64,000 nt of DNA from Azospirillum sp. 47_25 (GTDB taxonomy: Bacteria; Pseudomonadota; Alphaproteobacteria; RF32; CAG-239), in NCBI GenBank assembly GCA_001917125.1, contig MNTU01000037.1:19481-83480 (forward strand), written 5' to 3'. The position numbers and the translations under genes are program-made. Below, in pieces: positions 57,911-64,000 of this stretch. A model generated the notes under the pieces. The model had not been told where the DNA came from. It worked only from the letters and a program-made list of their open reading frames with translations, and searched no databases. Position 1 is the first letter of the stretch. Each line of letters begins with the position of its first letter.

Positions 57911-58975
57911 TTATTTACGCGGTATATTTTGCATAATTTTATATTCAATACCGGGACATACACATTCACCAATAACATCTCGAATTAATTCATCATTATT
58001 AAGAGCAAATGCCGGTATTCTATAATTATCAGGCAATCCCGTTAATAATAACAATTCTTTGATAGTATAGGCTCTGGCATTATTATAAGTCCCGTCTTCT
58101 TGCAAAATTCCCGGGTGACAAGTAATCATACCTCCCATTCCGGCGGATTTCATTAAAATAGATCCGCAAGGTTCGTCCCATTTAGCTCTACGCCATGAGC
58201 TTCGATAAAATTCAGAATCCAGACCATTCTTATTTACCGGTTTCCAAGGATCAGGATTAAGAAAAGCGGAACATCCTGTTGGTGTATGTTTCATTATCTC
58301 AGTATAGCGTTTATCCCAATATGGAGCATAATGATAAAGAATATTGCTGATTTCTCCTGCTTCTAAAGGTGGAAGATGACCGATAGCGTCCCGAACTGTT
58401 ACTTTCATATTCTCTTTTTTCGGAAACACCCACGGACCAACCTTTGAAGCCAGAATAAAAGCTCTGCGGCGATGTTGAGGAATACCATAATCAGAGGCAT
58501 TAAGGACGCCCACAGAAATATTTTTATATCCCAGTTCATACAGTTTCGCTTTAATAATATCAATAATCTTAACTTTACCGTCTAACTTTGCATTTAGGAA
58601 CGCCGGCACATTCTCAATAAAGGCATATTGATTAACGCTATTAACCTTTTCCAAAAACTCAAGTCCTCTCTCATACAGAAAAGCACGTGGATTACTGGTA
58701 TCTCTTTTTCCCGCAGTAGAAAAATCTTGACATGGACAAGATTGTAGACAAAGAGTACATTGCTTTTTAATATGTTCATTTACTAACTTATTAAAAACCT
58801 TATCGTCCATTATATCTCCTGGTATCATTATCGTATTCTTATATTTTTCTTGATACCAAAAGGCTCTGTTTCCTAAAAGTTCGTTTGCAAGAGCGGATTC
58901 TATGCCAAGGTTATGTAAAAATGTTTCACCAATGCCGGCACAGCTAAATAAAGAGGTGTAATAAATTTTTTTCAT
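57911..58975 (-). CDS. orphan C5-cytosine DNA methyltransferase
   Basis: 354 residues. Motif I is SLFSCAGIGETFLHNLG, catalytic motif IV LQSCPCQDFSTAGKRD, motif VI FIENVPAFLN and motif VIII GIPQHRRRAFILASK; the final motifs are less conserved. It differs in sequence from the R-M enzyme at 50993. No nuclease gene adjoins it. It begins 2 bp after the MT-A70-like gene, whose last codons supply its ribosome site (GAGGAGAAATAATA), so the two form an operon. Phage- and plasmid-borne orphan MTases often protect the element from host restriction. Confidence 0.93.
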   Translation of the reverse strand: MKKIYYTSLFSCAGIGETFLHNLGIESALANELLGNRAFWYQEKYKNTIMIPGDIMDDKVFNKLVNEHIKKQCTLCLQSCPCQDFSTAGKRDTSNPRAFLYERGLEFLEKVNSVNQYAFIENVPAFLNAKLDGKVKIIDIIKAKLYELGYKNISVGVLNASDYGIPQHRRRAFILASKVGPWVFPKKENMKVTVRDAIGHLPPLEAGEISNILYHYAPYWDKRYTEIMKHTPTGCSAFLNPDPWKPVNKNGLDSEFYRSSWRRAKWDEPCGSILMKSAGMGGMITCHPGILQEDGTYNNARAYTIKELLLLTGLPDNYRIPAFALNNDELIRDVIGECVCPGIEYKIMQNIPRK

Positions 58976-58977
58976 TA

Positions 58978-60273
58978 TTATTTCTCCTCAGTCATAGCGT
59001 TTTTAACAATATCAGACCAAAGAGACCATTTTTCGTTATGTACCATATTTGCAAACATATCAAGGTAAGCCCCAGCTGGAAACATCTGCTCAATCATCGA
59101 ATAATAGTGTTTTTTACCGTATTCTTCTTCATTCTTATGTAAATTCAAAACCGATGGATCATGATATTCTGCTTTCAAACCATTTCCCTTGGTACAGATA
59201 AGCAATTGCCGGTGTTGATTCTTTACAAATTTACCAGTCGATGAAGACATATAATTCCAAATAATTGACTCTTGATATTCAAATCCCCAGTTTTTAACCA
59301 AATTAAAGGCATTTGAAAGCTTTTTATTGTCTGACCATAAAAGCAAAACAGAATTATCATTTGCAGGAACCGGTATATTCATCAAATCCTTAAATGGTAC
59401 CGTAGTATTTGTACAATCGGCATAAATCACATTAAAACTGTTATCCGGTAAAATATTGGCTGTTTTACGCGTTAGTTTAGAGAATTTAACAGCATCCTTA
59501 ATCGCAGCCTCTTGAAGTCTTTTCTGCTCATTCTCATGTTTTATCTGGTTTTTTATTTGTAATGAATTTGCCACGGATAATTTTTTGTTTTCCTCCTTTC
59601 TGATTTTTAATGCCAATCTCAGAGAGGGATATTCTTCATATTTTTTTGCATACTCATAAGTTTTCTTTTTTAGATTATCGTCGGCCAACCGCTCCAGCTC
59701 CCAGGCTTTTTTTGTATCGTAACCCCAATTTTGTTTGATAAATTCTTCTTTGGTTAACTTCCTTTCTGATTTACCGGGAAGTTGTTTGTTGGCAGTAGTT
59801 TTCAATAAATCCGTTCTGAAACCCTGAGCAGTCCCAATATTTTTGAAAAGTTCACCTAAACGAGATTGTGCTTCAAAAACAATAGCGGCATGTTTCCAAG
59901 CTTTTTGATACAAATATTCCATATCAGATTTTGTAAAGCCGCATTTTTTCGCCATTTTCATTGTTGCTTCCGCAATGCTTTGATTAATTTCAATGCAGTT
60001 TTTGAGATTTTCAGGAGCTACAGGAAGAGCAACAGACTGATAAGAATTTCCAACCGGGATAAGAGCATTTGTTGTTACAGGCGGAATAGGATTGTTGTCG
60101 GTACCGTTATCATTCGCAGACTTCCCTTCTAAATCGTCATCAGCTTCGACATATTCCACATCAATAATTTTTTCTGGGATTGTCTGCAGGTTAAATTCTT
60201 CAGGTGTGCCATACGGTTTGGTTTCATAAATGGGGTTAGAAATTGTTTCAGCAGCTATATTTACATTTGTCAT
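58978..60273 (-). CDS. MT-A70-like protein with lost catalytic motif
   Basis: 431 residues. An N-terminal acidic linker and helical region (FEAQSRLGELFKNIG, then YDTKKAWELERLADDN) is followed by an MT-A70 fold from about residue 275: FNVIYADCTNTTV, LLLWSDNKKLSNAFNLVKNW, GFEYQESIIWNYMSSSTG, RNQH-like KNQHRQLLICTKG. In active members FNVIYAD is followed by PPW; here it is ADCT, so N6-adenine methylation is unlikely. A 28-bp repeat lies in frame at 59756-59783. AAAGGAAAAA precedes the ATG. It may bind DNA or pair with the co-transcribed C5 MTase. Confidence 0.8.
   Translation of the reverse strand: MTNVNIAAETISNPIYETKPYGTPEEFNLQTIPEKIIDVEYVEADDDLEGKSANDNGTDNNPIPPVTTNALIPVGNSYQSVALPVAPENLKNCIEINQSIAEATMKMAKKCGFTKSDMEYLYQKAWKHAAIVFEAQSRLGELFKNIGTAQGFRTDLLKTTANKQLPGKSERKLTKEEFIKQNWGYDTKKAWELERLADDNLKKKTYEYAKKYEEYPSLRLALKIRKEENKKLSVANSLQIKNQIKHENEQKRLQEAAIKDAVKFSKLTRKTANILPDNSFNVIYADCTNTTVPFKDLMNIPVPANDNSVLLLWSDNKKLSNAFNLVKNWGFEYQESIIWNYMSSSTGKFVKNQHRQLLICTKGNGLKAEYHDPSVLNLHKNEEEYGKKHYYSMIEQMFPAGAYLDMFANMVHNEKWSLWSDIVKNAMTEEK
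59756..59783 (+). repeat. 28-bp quasi-palindrome, copy inside a gene
   Basis: Opens AACTTCC and closes GGGAAGTT, with centre CTGATTTACC; the same length and consensus as the intergenic copies. It is read in frame as residues LPGKSERKL of the MT-A70-like protein. Confidence 0.8.
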
Positions 60274-60606
60274 AAGATTTTTCCTTTCTAAAAATGTCCT
60301 GACGAACTATTCGCTCGGTACATTTCTATACTATCCAAAACAGCCCGGAATTTGCAGATGACAAGGAATGCAACAATATGACATTTGAAGACAAAATTGA
60401 GACAAAAAGCAAAATTGAGGAGAAAAAAATTTATTGCAATTATTAAAAGCACATGATAGCATGCAAAATATAACATGGATAATGTTGCTGAACATACAGA
60501 TTTTGTGAAAGATCTGCTCCGCATACGAATCCGGCAGAATGCTAAGTCACAAAATTATGTGTTCATTGAAAATTTGTTTTCGGGCTTTTTTTGAGCCTAA
60601 TAGGAC

Positions 60607-60635
60607 AAAGGGGGTAGTTTACCCTTTTTTTATTT
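60607..60635. terminator. terminator-like hairpin
   Basis: AAAGGG and CCCTTT flank GGTAGTTTA and are followed by a T run. It is part of the 586-bp non-coding stretch 60274-60859, which otherwise holds this and the two hairpins below, and a second GGCT-T7-AGCC-like element near 60580. Confidence 0.45.
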
Positions 60636-60745
60636 TAAAATTTTAGCCTATCTATTTGAATTTCCCAGAAAGTTTTATATTTTTCTTAAAATATCAATAA
60701 TTATGTTTAGATTCATTTTTGAGTACAATGTTCACTAAATTTTAT

Positions 60746-60773
60746 GGTCGCGTTTATTCGCGGCCTTTTTTTT
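60746..60773 (+). terminator. first of two tandem terminator hairpins
   Basis: GGTCGCG pairs with CGCGGCC around TTTATT, then a run of eight T. Confidence 0.75.
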
Positions 60774-60812
60774 GTGCCCAAAATAAACCAATCAATCTTT
60801 TCAACCCTGATA

Positions 60813-60839
60813 AAGGTCGCAGTTTTTGCGGCCTTTTTT
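60813..60839 (+). terminator. second tandem terminator, upstream of HTH gene
   Basis: AAGGTCGCA pairs with TGCGGCCTT around GTTTT, followed by T. Nearly the same stem as the hairpin 67 bp earlier and only about 20 bp before the HTH gene, so transcription into that gene would have to pass or start after it. Confidence 0.75.
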
Positions 60840-60859
60840 GTTTTTAAAAGGAATTAACT

Positions 60860-61135
60860 ATGAATACAAATCTCCAAAACTCGATTTTAACTCAAAAGAT
60901 CAAAAATATCGTAGATACAAGATTGCAAGTGCTTCATATAAATAGAGATGTCCTTAATATAAAGGAGTTATCTGCTTTATTGAATTGTTCTGAACGCACT
61001 ATCAGAAGGTGGAATCAGTTAAGAACTCAGGGAAATAAAAATATAGGAATAGAATTTCATCAAGATAATCCCAAGTTCCCAATTAAATATTTTCTTGAGG
61101 ATATTTACCAGTATTTTATTAACAATATGATTTAA
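60860..61135 (+). CDS. small helix-turn-helix protein (excisionase/regulator-like)
   Basis: 91 residues. The central part LNIKELSALLNCSERTIRRW is a clear HTH like that of MerR-type excisionases and phage regulators. GGAATTAACT precedes the ATG. It stands alone between two upstream terminator hairpins and one downstream. Near the island end and the tRNA, a role as directionality factor or element regulator is plausible. Its target could be the 28-bp repeats 50 bp downstream. Confidence 0.75.
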   Translation: MNTNLQNSILTQKIKNIVDTRLQVLHINRDVLNIKELSALLNCSERTIRRWNQLRTQGNKNIGIEFHQDNPKFPIKYFLEDIYQYFINNMI

Positions 61136-61138
61136 AAG

Positions 61139-61170
61139 GTTTGCGAGATTAGAAACGCAGACCTTTTTTT
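61139..61170 (+). terminator. intrinsic terminator after the HTH gene
   Basis: GGTTTGCG pairs with CGCAGACC (one G-T pair), followed by seven T. Confidence 0.8.
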
Positions 61171-61183
61171 TATCTGTATAACT

Positions 61184-61254
61184 AACTTCCCAATAAATAA
61201 GAAAAGAGGTTATAAATTAGATTTGCAACTTCTCGGTATTTGGGAAAAGAAGTT
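61184..61254 (-). repeat. 28-bp quasi-palindrome, copies 4 and 5
   Basis: Units 61184-61211 and 61227-61254, starts 43 bp apart, in opposite orientation to the pair at 55651. Minus-strand forms open AACCTCTTTT and AACTTCTTTT and close GGGAAGTT and GAGAAGTT. Confidence 0.8.
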
Positions 61255-61340
61255 AAAATATCTACTAAAAACGCATACATCTATTTTAAGCCTGCACGTA
61301 AAGGGCTCCTTCAATTTTGACTAATCATTTTTAAGCTTAG

Positions 61341-61441
61341 CCGATGTGGGGCAGAGGATAGGCATATTCCGACCGGAGAGTACAGGTGCGACAACCAGCA
61401 GACCAGAGCCGTATGCTGTAACCTCTGGGGGTAGCCGTCGG
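61341..61441. ncRNA. candidate structured RNA, GC-rich block
   Basis: A 100-bp GC-rich stretch in AT-rich surroundings. Three nested pairings are possible: CCGATG/CGTCGG (61341-61346 with 61436-61441), CAGAGG/CCTCTG (61352-61357 with 61422-61427) and GCATA/TATGC (61362-61366 with 61412-61416). There is no open frame of note. It could be a structured RNA or an intron remnant; strand and identity are unknown. Confidence 0.4.
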
Positions 61442-61446
61442 AGCCA

Positions 61447-61480
61447 AAATAAATCGTCGTCAACGTCAAAAACTTTTTTC
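61447..61480 (-). repeat. dispersed ~30-bp repeat, copy 4
   Basis: Plus strand AAAATAAATCGTCGTCAACG continuing to TCAAAAACTTTTTT. About 27 bases match copy 2 at 56514. Confidence 0.7.
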
Positions 61481-61529
61481 TAAGCAAGTTTTAAAGCTGA
61501 CTTCATGATAAACAATAATCCCCAAAGAC

Positions 61530-61692
61530 TATAAGATTCCAACCTGATTAACCACTTATAAAACAAAGAATTTCATTTTAGATAGTCCGTGTAATAAGCG
61601 GGAAACAGCCTCATTTGATACATCTCACACGGACTCGATTAAGTGCTTGTTTTAAAAAGAAAAAAGACGCTTTTCAGCGTCTTCGTCTTGAG
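61530..61692 (-). repeat. conserved att-proximal block next to tRNA-Trp, copy 3
   Basis: Shares TAAGATTCCAAC, the ACTTATAAAA region, ACACGG-ACTCGATTAAG and the terminator with the copies at 41905 and 44650. The hairpin AGTCCGTGT ... ACACGGACT pairs fully, with paired changes relative to the other copies. Confidence 0.75.
61664..61683 (-). terminator. terminator of tRNA-Trp
   Basis: Perfect stem AAGACGCT-TTTC-AGCGTCTT, nine bases past the tRNA CCA end, with the T run on the minus strand. Confidence 0.85.
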
Positions 61693-61768
61693 TGGCAGGG
61701 GCAGTAAGATTCGAACTCACGACCCTCGGTTTTGGAGACCGATGCTCTACCAACTGAGCTATACCCCT
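61693..61768 (-). tRNA. tRNA-Trp (CCA anticodon)
   Basis: On the minus strand a full cloverleaf can be folded: acceptor AGGGGTA/TGCCCCT, D-arm GCTC...GAGC, anticodon stem TCGGT/ACCGA with loop CTCCAAA (anticodon CCA), T-arm CTTAC with TTCGAAT, discriminator G, and an encoded CCA end. 76 nt. It is the insertion point of the island: its 3' end recurs at 44812, 42070 and 41147. Confidence 0.97.
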
Positions 61769-61926
61769 ACAAAAAAAGCAAGCCCTTTTGAGCCTGTGTT
61801 TTATTTGATACACAACTCTCGGCAATAAATCAAGCATTTTTTTGGCTTCTTTTGCAAAAGTTTAATTCAGCCTATAAAAAAGTGAAAAGTTTTGCAGTAA
61901 AAACTGCAAAACTCTATCACATTCGA

Positions 61927-62184
61927 TTACTTTCTTCTGTGTTTCCCGGACATTGCCTTACATAAAAGACAAACCGTAAACAACCCGAAAAGAGCAGATA
62001 AAACATAAAACAACATCTGCACGGCACCACCGGCAAAGATCCCCTGAGAAAGCAGCAGCGCCGCAACGGTCAACAAAAACCAAACCAGCGCCAAAGTCAT
62101 ATCTCTGTGGCGGCCCTTCATATAACGGCGCCAGAGCAACAGAATCATAACCGCCAGAAGCAGCAAAAAGCACAATATATTCAT
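61927..62184 (-). CDS. small predicted membrane protein
   Basis: 85 residues with three hydrophobic segments (residues 2-18, 30-48, 55-77) and a basic C-terminus (SGKHRRK). Not recognised. Its start lies 10 bp after the stop of the gene at 62195, so the two form a likely operon reading towards tRNA-Trp. Base composition is like the core genome. Confidence 0.65.
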   Translation of the reverse strand: MNILCFLLLLAVMILLLWRRYMKGRHRDMTLALVWFLLTVAALLLSQGIFAGGAVQMLFYVLSALFGLFTVCLLCKAMSGKHRRK

Positions 62185-62194
62185 AACCCAAGCA

Positions 62195-62977
62195 TTAAAT
62201 TATACCGTCTGTCTTTTTAATTTTCGAAGCCTTGACCAAATACCTTATAATCCGCGCCTGCTCCGCCATATCTGCATAATGGCCTTCAGCCCAACAGTAA
62301 TGCAAATACTGAATCCGGAAATTTCGCTGCAAATCCATTGCAATGTCGGCAAATCCGGCATAAAGAAACTCCCCTGCCGTAGTCAAAACAAGAACATTCT
62401 GCATCGGTTGCAGCCAAAACACCCGGTCTAAAACCGCCCGATATCGGGAATGCGGCAGATTTGCCACGACCAACAGCCCTTTACTCTGTGTAAAGTGCTT
62501 TTGAAGACACTCATCCGCAGCAGCTTCTTCAGCCCCCGTAATCCCCCGAATTTCACGATCCAAGGCACGAACCTTGTCAATTTCGTCCCGACTGAAACCA
62601 CGGCGGCATAATTCCCGCATGATTTCGGTTGAATAGTCAAATTCGTTAAAACAATCCTCATCATGAGCCAGAACAAGTTCCTGCCAGCGGGTTGCCAAAG
62701 GGGCATGCTCCCAAACGGAAACAATTTCAAGCGGAGAAGCGTTAACATGATGCCGATATTTTTTTAACACCTTAACATCCGAACGCCCGCATTCTGCTCC
62801 GATAACAACCGGAACAAAACCTGCCGCAATCACTTCGTCAATCTTCTCATACGGTACAGAAACAGCTCCCTCCGTATCGGATTTCATCCAAGCAAACGGA
62901 ATCTTTTTTTCCTGCAGAATTCTGACAATTTCTGCCCAAGCGGCACTGCCGCCGACAATAAAATAATAATTATTCAT
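62195..62977 (-). CDS. hypothetical protein
   Basis: 260 residues from MNNYYFIVGGSAAWAEIVRI; a start six codons earlier (62995) is also possible, and neither has a clear ribosome site. Not recognised. The first part has a Rossmann-like beta-alpha rhythm (FVPVVIGAECGRSDVKVLKK) and the late part LLVVANLPHSRYRAVLDRVF. It is probably cytoplasmic. Neighbour of a small membrane-protein gene in the same direction. Confidence 0.65.
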   Translation of the reverse strand: MNNYYFIVGGSAAWAEIVRILQEKKIPFAWMKSDTEGAVSVPYEKIDEVIAAGFVPVVIGAECGRSDVKVLKKYRHHVNASPLEIVSVWEHAPLATRWQELVLAHDEDCFNEFDYSTEIMRELCRRGFSRDEIDKVRALDREIRGITGAEEAAADECLQKHFTQSKGLLVVANLPHSRYRAVLDRVFWLQPMQNVLVLTTAGEFLYAGFADIAMDLQRNFRIQYLHYCWAEGHYADMAEQARIIRYLVKASKIKKTDGII

Positions 62978-63063
62978 ACGCAAAAGTTTAAACATTAATA
63001 ATTAATTCTTGCTTTTGTCTTTAACACGTGAATCATTTTTTGACAACCTAAAAAAACAAACAC

Positions 63064-63092
63064 AAAAAAATCCGGTACATTGACCGGACTCC
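63064..63092 (-). terminator. intrinsic terminator
   Basis: TCCGGT/ACCGGA around ACATTG; a T run follows on the minus strand. Ends the gene at 63108. Confidence 0.75.
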
Positions 63093-63107
63093 CTTGCCTT
63101 ACGACAT

Positions 63108-63614
63108 TTAAGCTATCTGACGCAGATTAATCGGATGATTTCCCCACAAACGGCGGCGGGACAAATACAACACGACATTCAAAAAATCCAGCAGGTCTAT
63201 CTCCTCTGACAGAATCTGTCTGATTGCCCTTCTTAATTCCGAACGCATCCTCCAATGATACCAGCCGACACCGGCCAACATTTCGCGATAATCACACAAA
63301 CGCTCATGCTTTCGACACAGTCGCCGGTAACACAATGCTGCCGCAGCATCATCTTCAACCACACGATTTATCCAGCCGGGCATTTCCTGATGAACTTTTT
63401 CTTGAAATAATCGATAATGATAAGCGGCAATCTGCCAAGCGCTCATCGGATCAAAGGCATACATTAGTTCACGGCTTAAATCGCGTTCATAATAGCTGCC
63501 CAGACTTCGTTCGATTATTCTTTTCAACACCTGCGAATACCAGTCATCGGCTCTTTCGCTTTCATTCAGAAAAATGACTTCTGCTTCGTCAAATCTGATT
63601 TTTGGACATTTCAT
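63108..63614 (-). CDS. hypothetical protein
   Basis: 168 residues, rich in Arg, Tyr, Trp and Glu (for example DDWYSQVLKRIIERSLGSYY and EMLAGVGWYHWRMRSELRRA), mostly helical by composition. Not recognised; no membrane segment or motif. A terminator follows. It is core-like in base composition and lies between tuf and the tRNA-Trp region. Confidence 0.6.
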   Translation of the reverse strand: MKCPKIRFDEAEVIFLNESERADDWYSQVLKRIIERSLGSYYERDLSRELMYAFDPMSAWQIAAYHYRLFQEKVHQEMPGWINRVVEDDAAAALCYRRLCRKHERLCDYREMLAGVGWYHWRMRSELRRAIRQILSEEIDLLDFLNVVLYLSRRRLWGNHPINLRQIA

Positions 63615-63708
63615 AATAATAAAATTAAAAACTAATAAACTTAAAAATTCAAATTCGGCACTGCAATAACACAGACGAATTTAAATTGCAAACAAATTTT
63701 AAAATAAC

Positions 63709-63738
63709 AAAGAGCTCTGATTTCTCAGATCTCTTTTC
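63709..63738. terminator. possible terminator
   Basis: AAGAG-C-TCTGA pairs with TCAGA-T-CTCTT around TTTC. It sits upstream of the gene at 63108 and downstream of tuf; weaker than the neighbouring hairpin. Confidence 0.45.
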
Positions 63739-63784
63739 TTATCCTTTAATTGAGTTTGGACAGCTTGTATAAAGAGTAAAAAAT

Positions 63785-63838
63785 AGAAAAGCCGAAAATC
63801 CTAGTGTACACGTCAGTACATGAATTTTCGGCTTTTCT
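63785..63838 (-). terminator. strong terminator after tuf
   Basis: AGAAAAGCCGAAAAT and ATTTTCGGCTTTTCT are perfect 15-bp inverses with a 24-base loop that itself has partial symmetry. Directly past the tuf stop on the minus strand. Confidence 0.88.
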
Positions 63839-63879
63839 GATTTTTGCGATTAATCGCTCAAATTGCGGATAGCAATTCT

Positions 63880-64000
63880 TTATTTCAAGATTTTGGATAC
63901 GACACCGGCACCAACAGTTCTGCCACCTTCACGAATAGCAAAACGCAGGCCTTCGTTCATCGCAATCGGGTGAATCAATTTCGCTGTCATACGAATGTTA
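63880..64000 (-). CDS. tuf: elongation factor Tu, C-terminal part
   Basis: The last 39 codons of EF-Tu: [20 protein letters not shown], then [19 protein letters not shown] and TAA. This is the domain III end that contacts aminoacyl-tRNA. The rest lies beyond the window. In related genomes tuf is followed closely by tRNA-Trp and secE; here three unknown genes and the island intervene. Confidence 0.97.
   Translation of the reverse strand, partial: NIRMTAKLIHPIAMNEGLRFAIREGGRTVGAGVVSKILK

Larger units (their letters stand above)
40979..61768. mobile_element. AT-rich island of tandem elements at tRNA-Trp
   Basis: Between a partial copy of the tRNA-Trp 3' end at 40979 and the tRNA itself, the DNA is AT-rich and filled with accessory genes: serine recombinase, restriction-modification, orphan MTases, Fic, HUH-like and unknown small proteins. 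Further copies of the tRNA 3' end at 41147, 42070 and 44812 divide it into units of about 0.9, 2.7 and 16.9 kb. The units are interpreted as successive insertions at one site; the left limit is uncertain, since the gene at 40506 could also belong. Confidence 0.7.

Noticed and set aside
60288..60524. 78-codon minus-strand open frame upstream of the MT-A70-like gene
   Set aside because: No ribosome site, Phe/Cys-biased translation in AT-rich DNA, and it ends in the leader of the next gene.
55651..61254. CRISPR array reading of the 28-bp repeats
   Set aside because: Repeats are of CRISPR-like length, but they occur in pairs with 3- and 15-bp gaps and on both strands, without regular spacers or cas genes.
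61341..61441. Group II intron domain, suggested by GTGCGAC and GAGCCGTATG
   Set aside because: No domain V hairpin with its AGC triad and no reverse transcriptase gene is present; kept only as a general structured-RNA candidate.

Overview
The window is bacterial chromosome, most likely from an alphaproteobacterium. Evidence for this: the gene order phoH-ybeY-lnt-HTH regulator-metK-trmB, an alphaproteobacterial-type FtsZ C-terminus, a DUF2066 protein next to an AI-2E permease, and a tuf / tRNA-Trp / secE-nusG-rplKAJL-rpoBC locus. No rRNA or species marker is present, so a finer placement is not attempted. The core genes have medium GC and tight operons. The 40.3-61.6 kb stretch is visibly AT-rich and reads as acquired DNA.

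Layout. 1-5 kb: end of phoH, then ybeY, lnt, an XRE regulator, metK and trmB. 5-8 kb, minus strand: a secreted hypothetical and the pta-ackA acetate pathway. 8-10.6 kb: ndk, a DUF2066 protein and an AI-2E-family permease. 10.7-19 kb: a reduced division and wall cluster mraY-ftsW-murG-murB-ftsQ-ftsA-ftsZ, lacking murC, murD and ddl. 19-21.6 kb: a GT8 glycosyltransferase, an OmpA-like lipoprotein and a small unknown. 21.8-34.8 kb, minus strand: rpoC, rpoB, rplL, rplJ with its leader RNA, rplA, rplK, then nusG and secE. A mechanosensitive channel gene with a zinc-ribbon tail sits between nusG and rplK. 35-40.3 kb: a short UvrA paralogue, an unknown, a HAD phosphatase and murQ.

40.5-61.7 kb: an accessory island abutting the 3' end of tRNA-Trp (61693-61768, minus). 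Copies of the tRNA 3' end recur at 44812, 42070, 41147 and perhaps 40979. Two of them, and the tRNA itself, carry a conserved block of about 160 bp containing a covarying hairpin. I read this as several elements inserted one after another at the same tRNA. Cargo includes a P-loop ATPase, an unknown protein with a possible ADP-ribosyltransferase-like start, a large serine recombinase whose frame is broken at an A-run (with a second, partial copy), a recombinase-like protein lacking the catalytic serine, a three-gene restriction-modification locus (N6-adenine MTase, C5-cytosine MTase, HNH nuclease), a DUF3768 protein, an orphan integrase core-binding-like protein, a self-inhibited Fic protein with its own operator, an HUH-like endonuclease, and a C5 MTase paired with an MT-A70-like protein whose DPPW motif is lost. 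Two dispersed repeat families occur only here: a 28-bp quasi-palindrome (five copies, one in frame inside a gene) and a motif of about 30 bp (four copies).

61.9-64 kb: three small unknown genes and the end of tuf. The island together with its neighbours has separated tRNA-Trp from secE by about 27 kb. The features most likely to be new are the tandem tRNA-Trp elements with their hairpin blocks, the 28-bp repeat family, and the pairing of pseudo-enzymes (recombinase and MT-A70) with active relatives.
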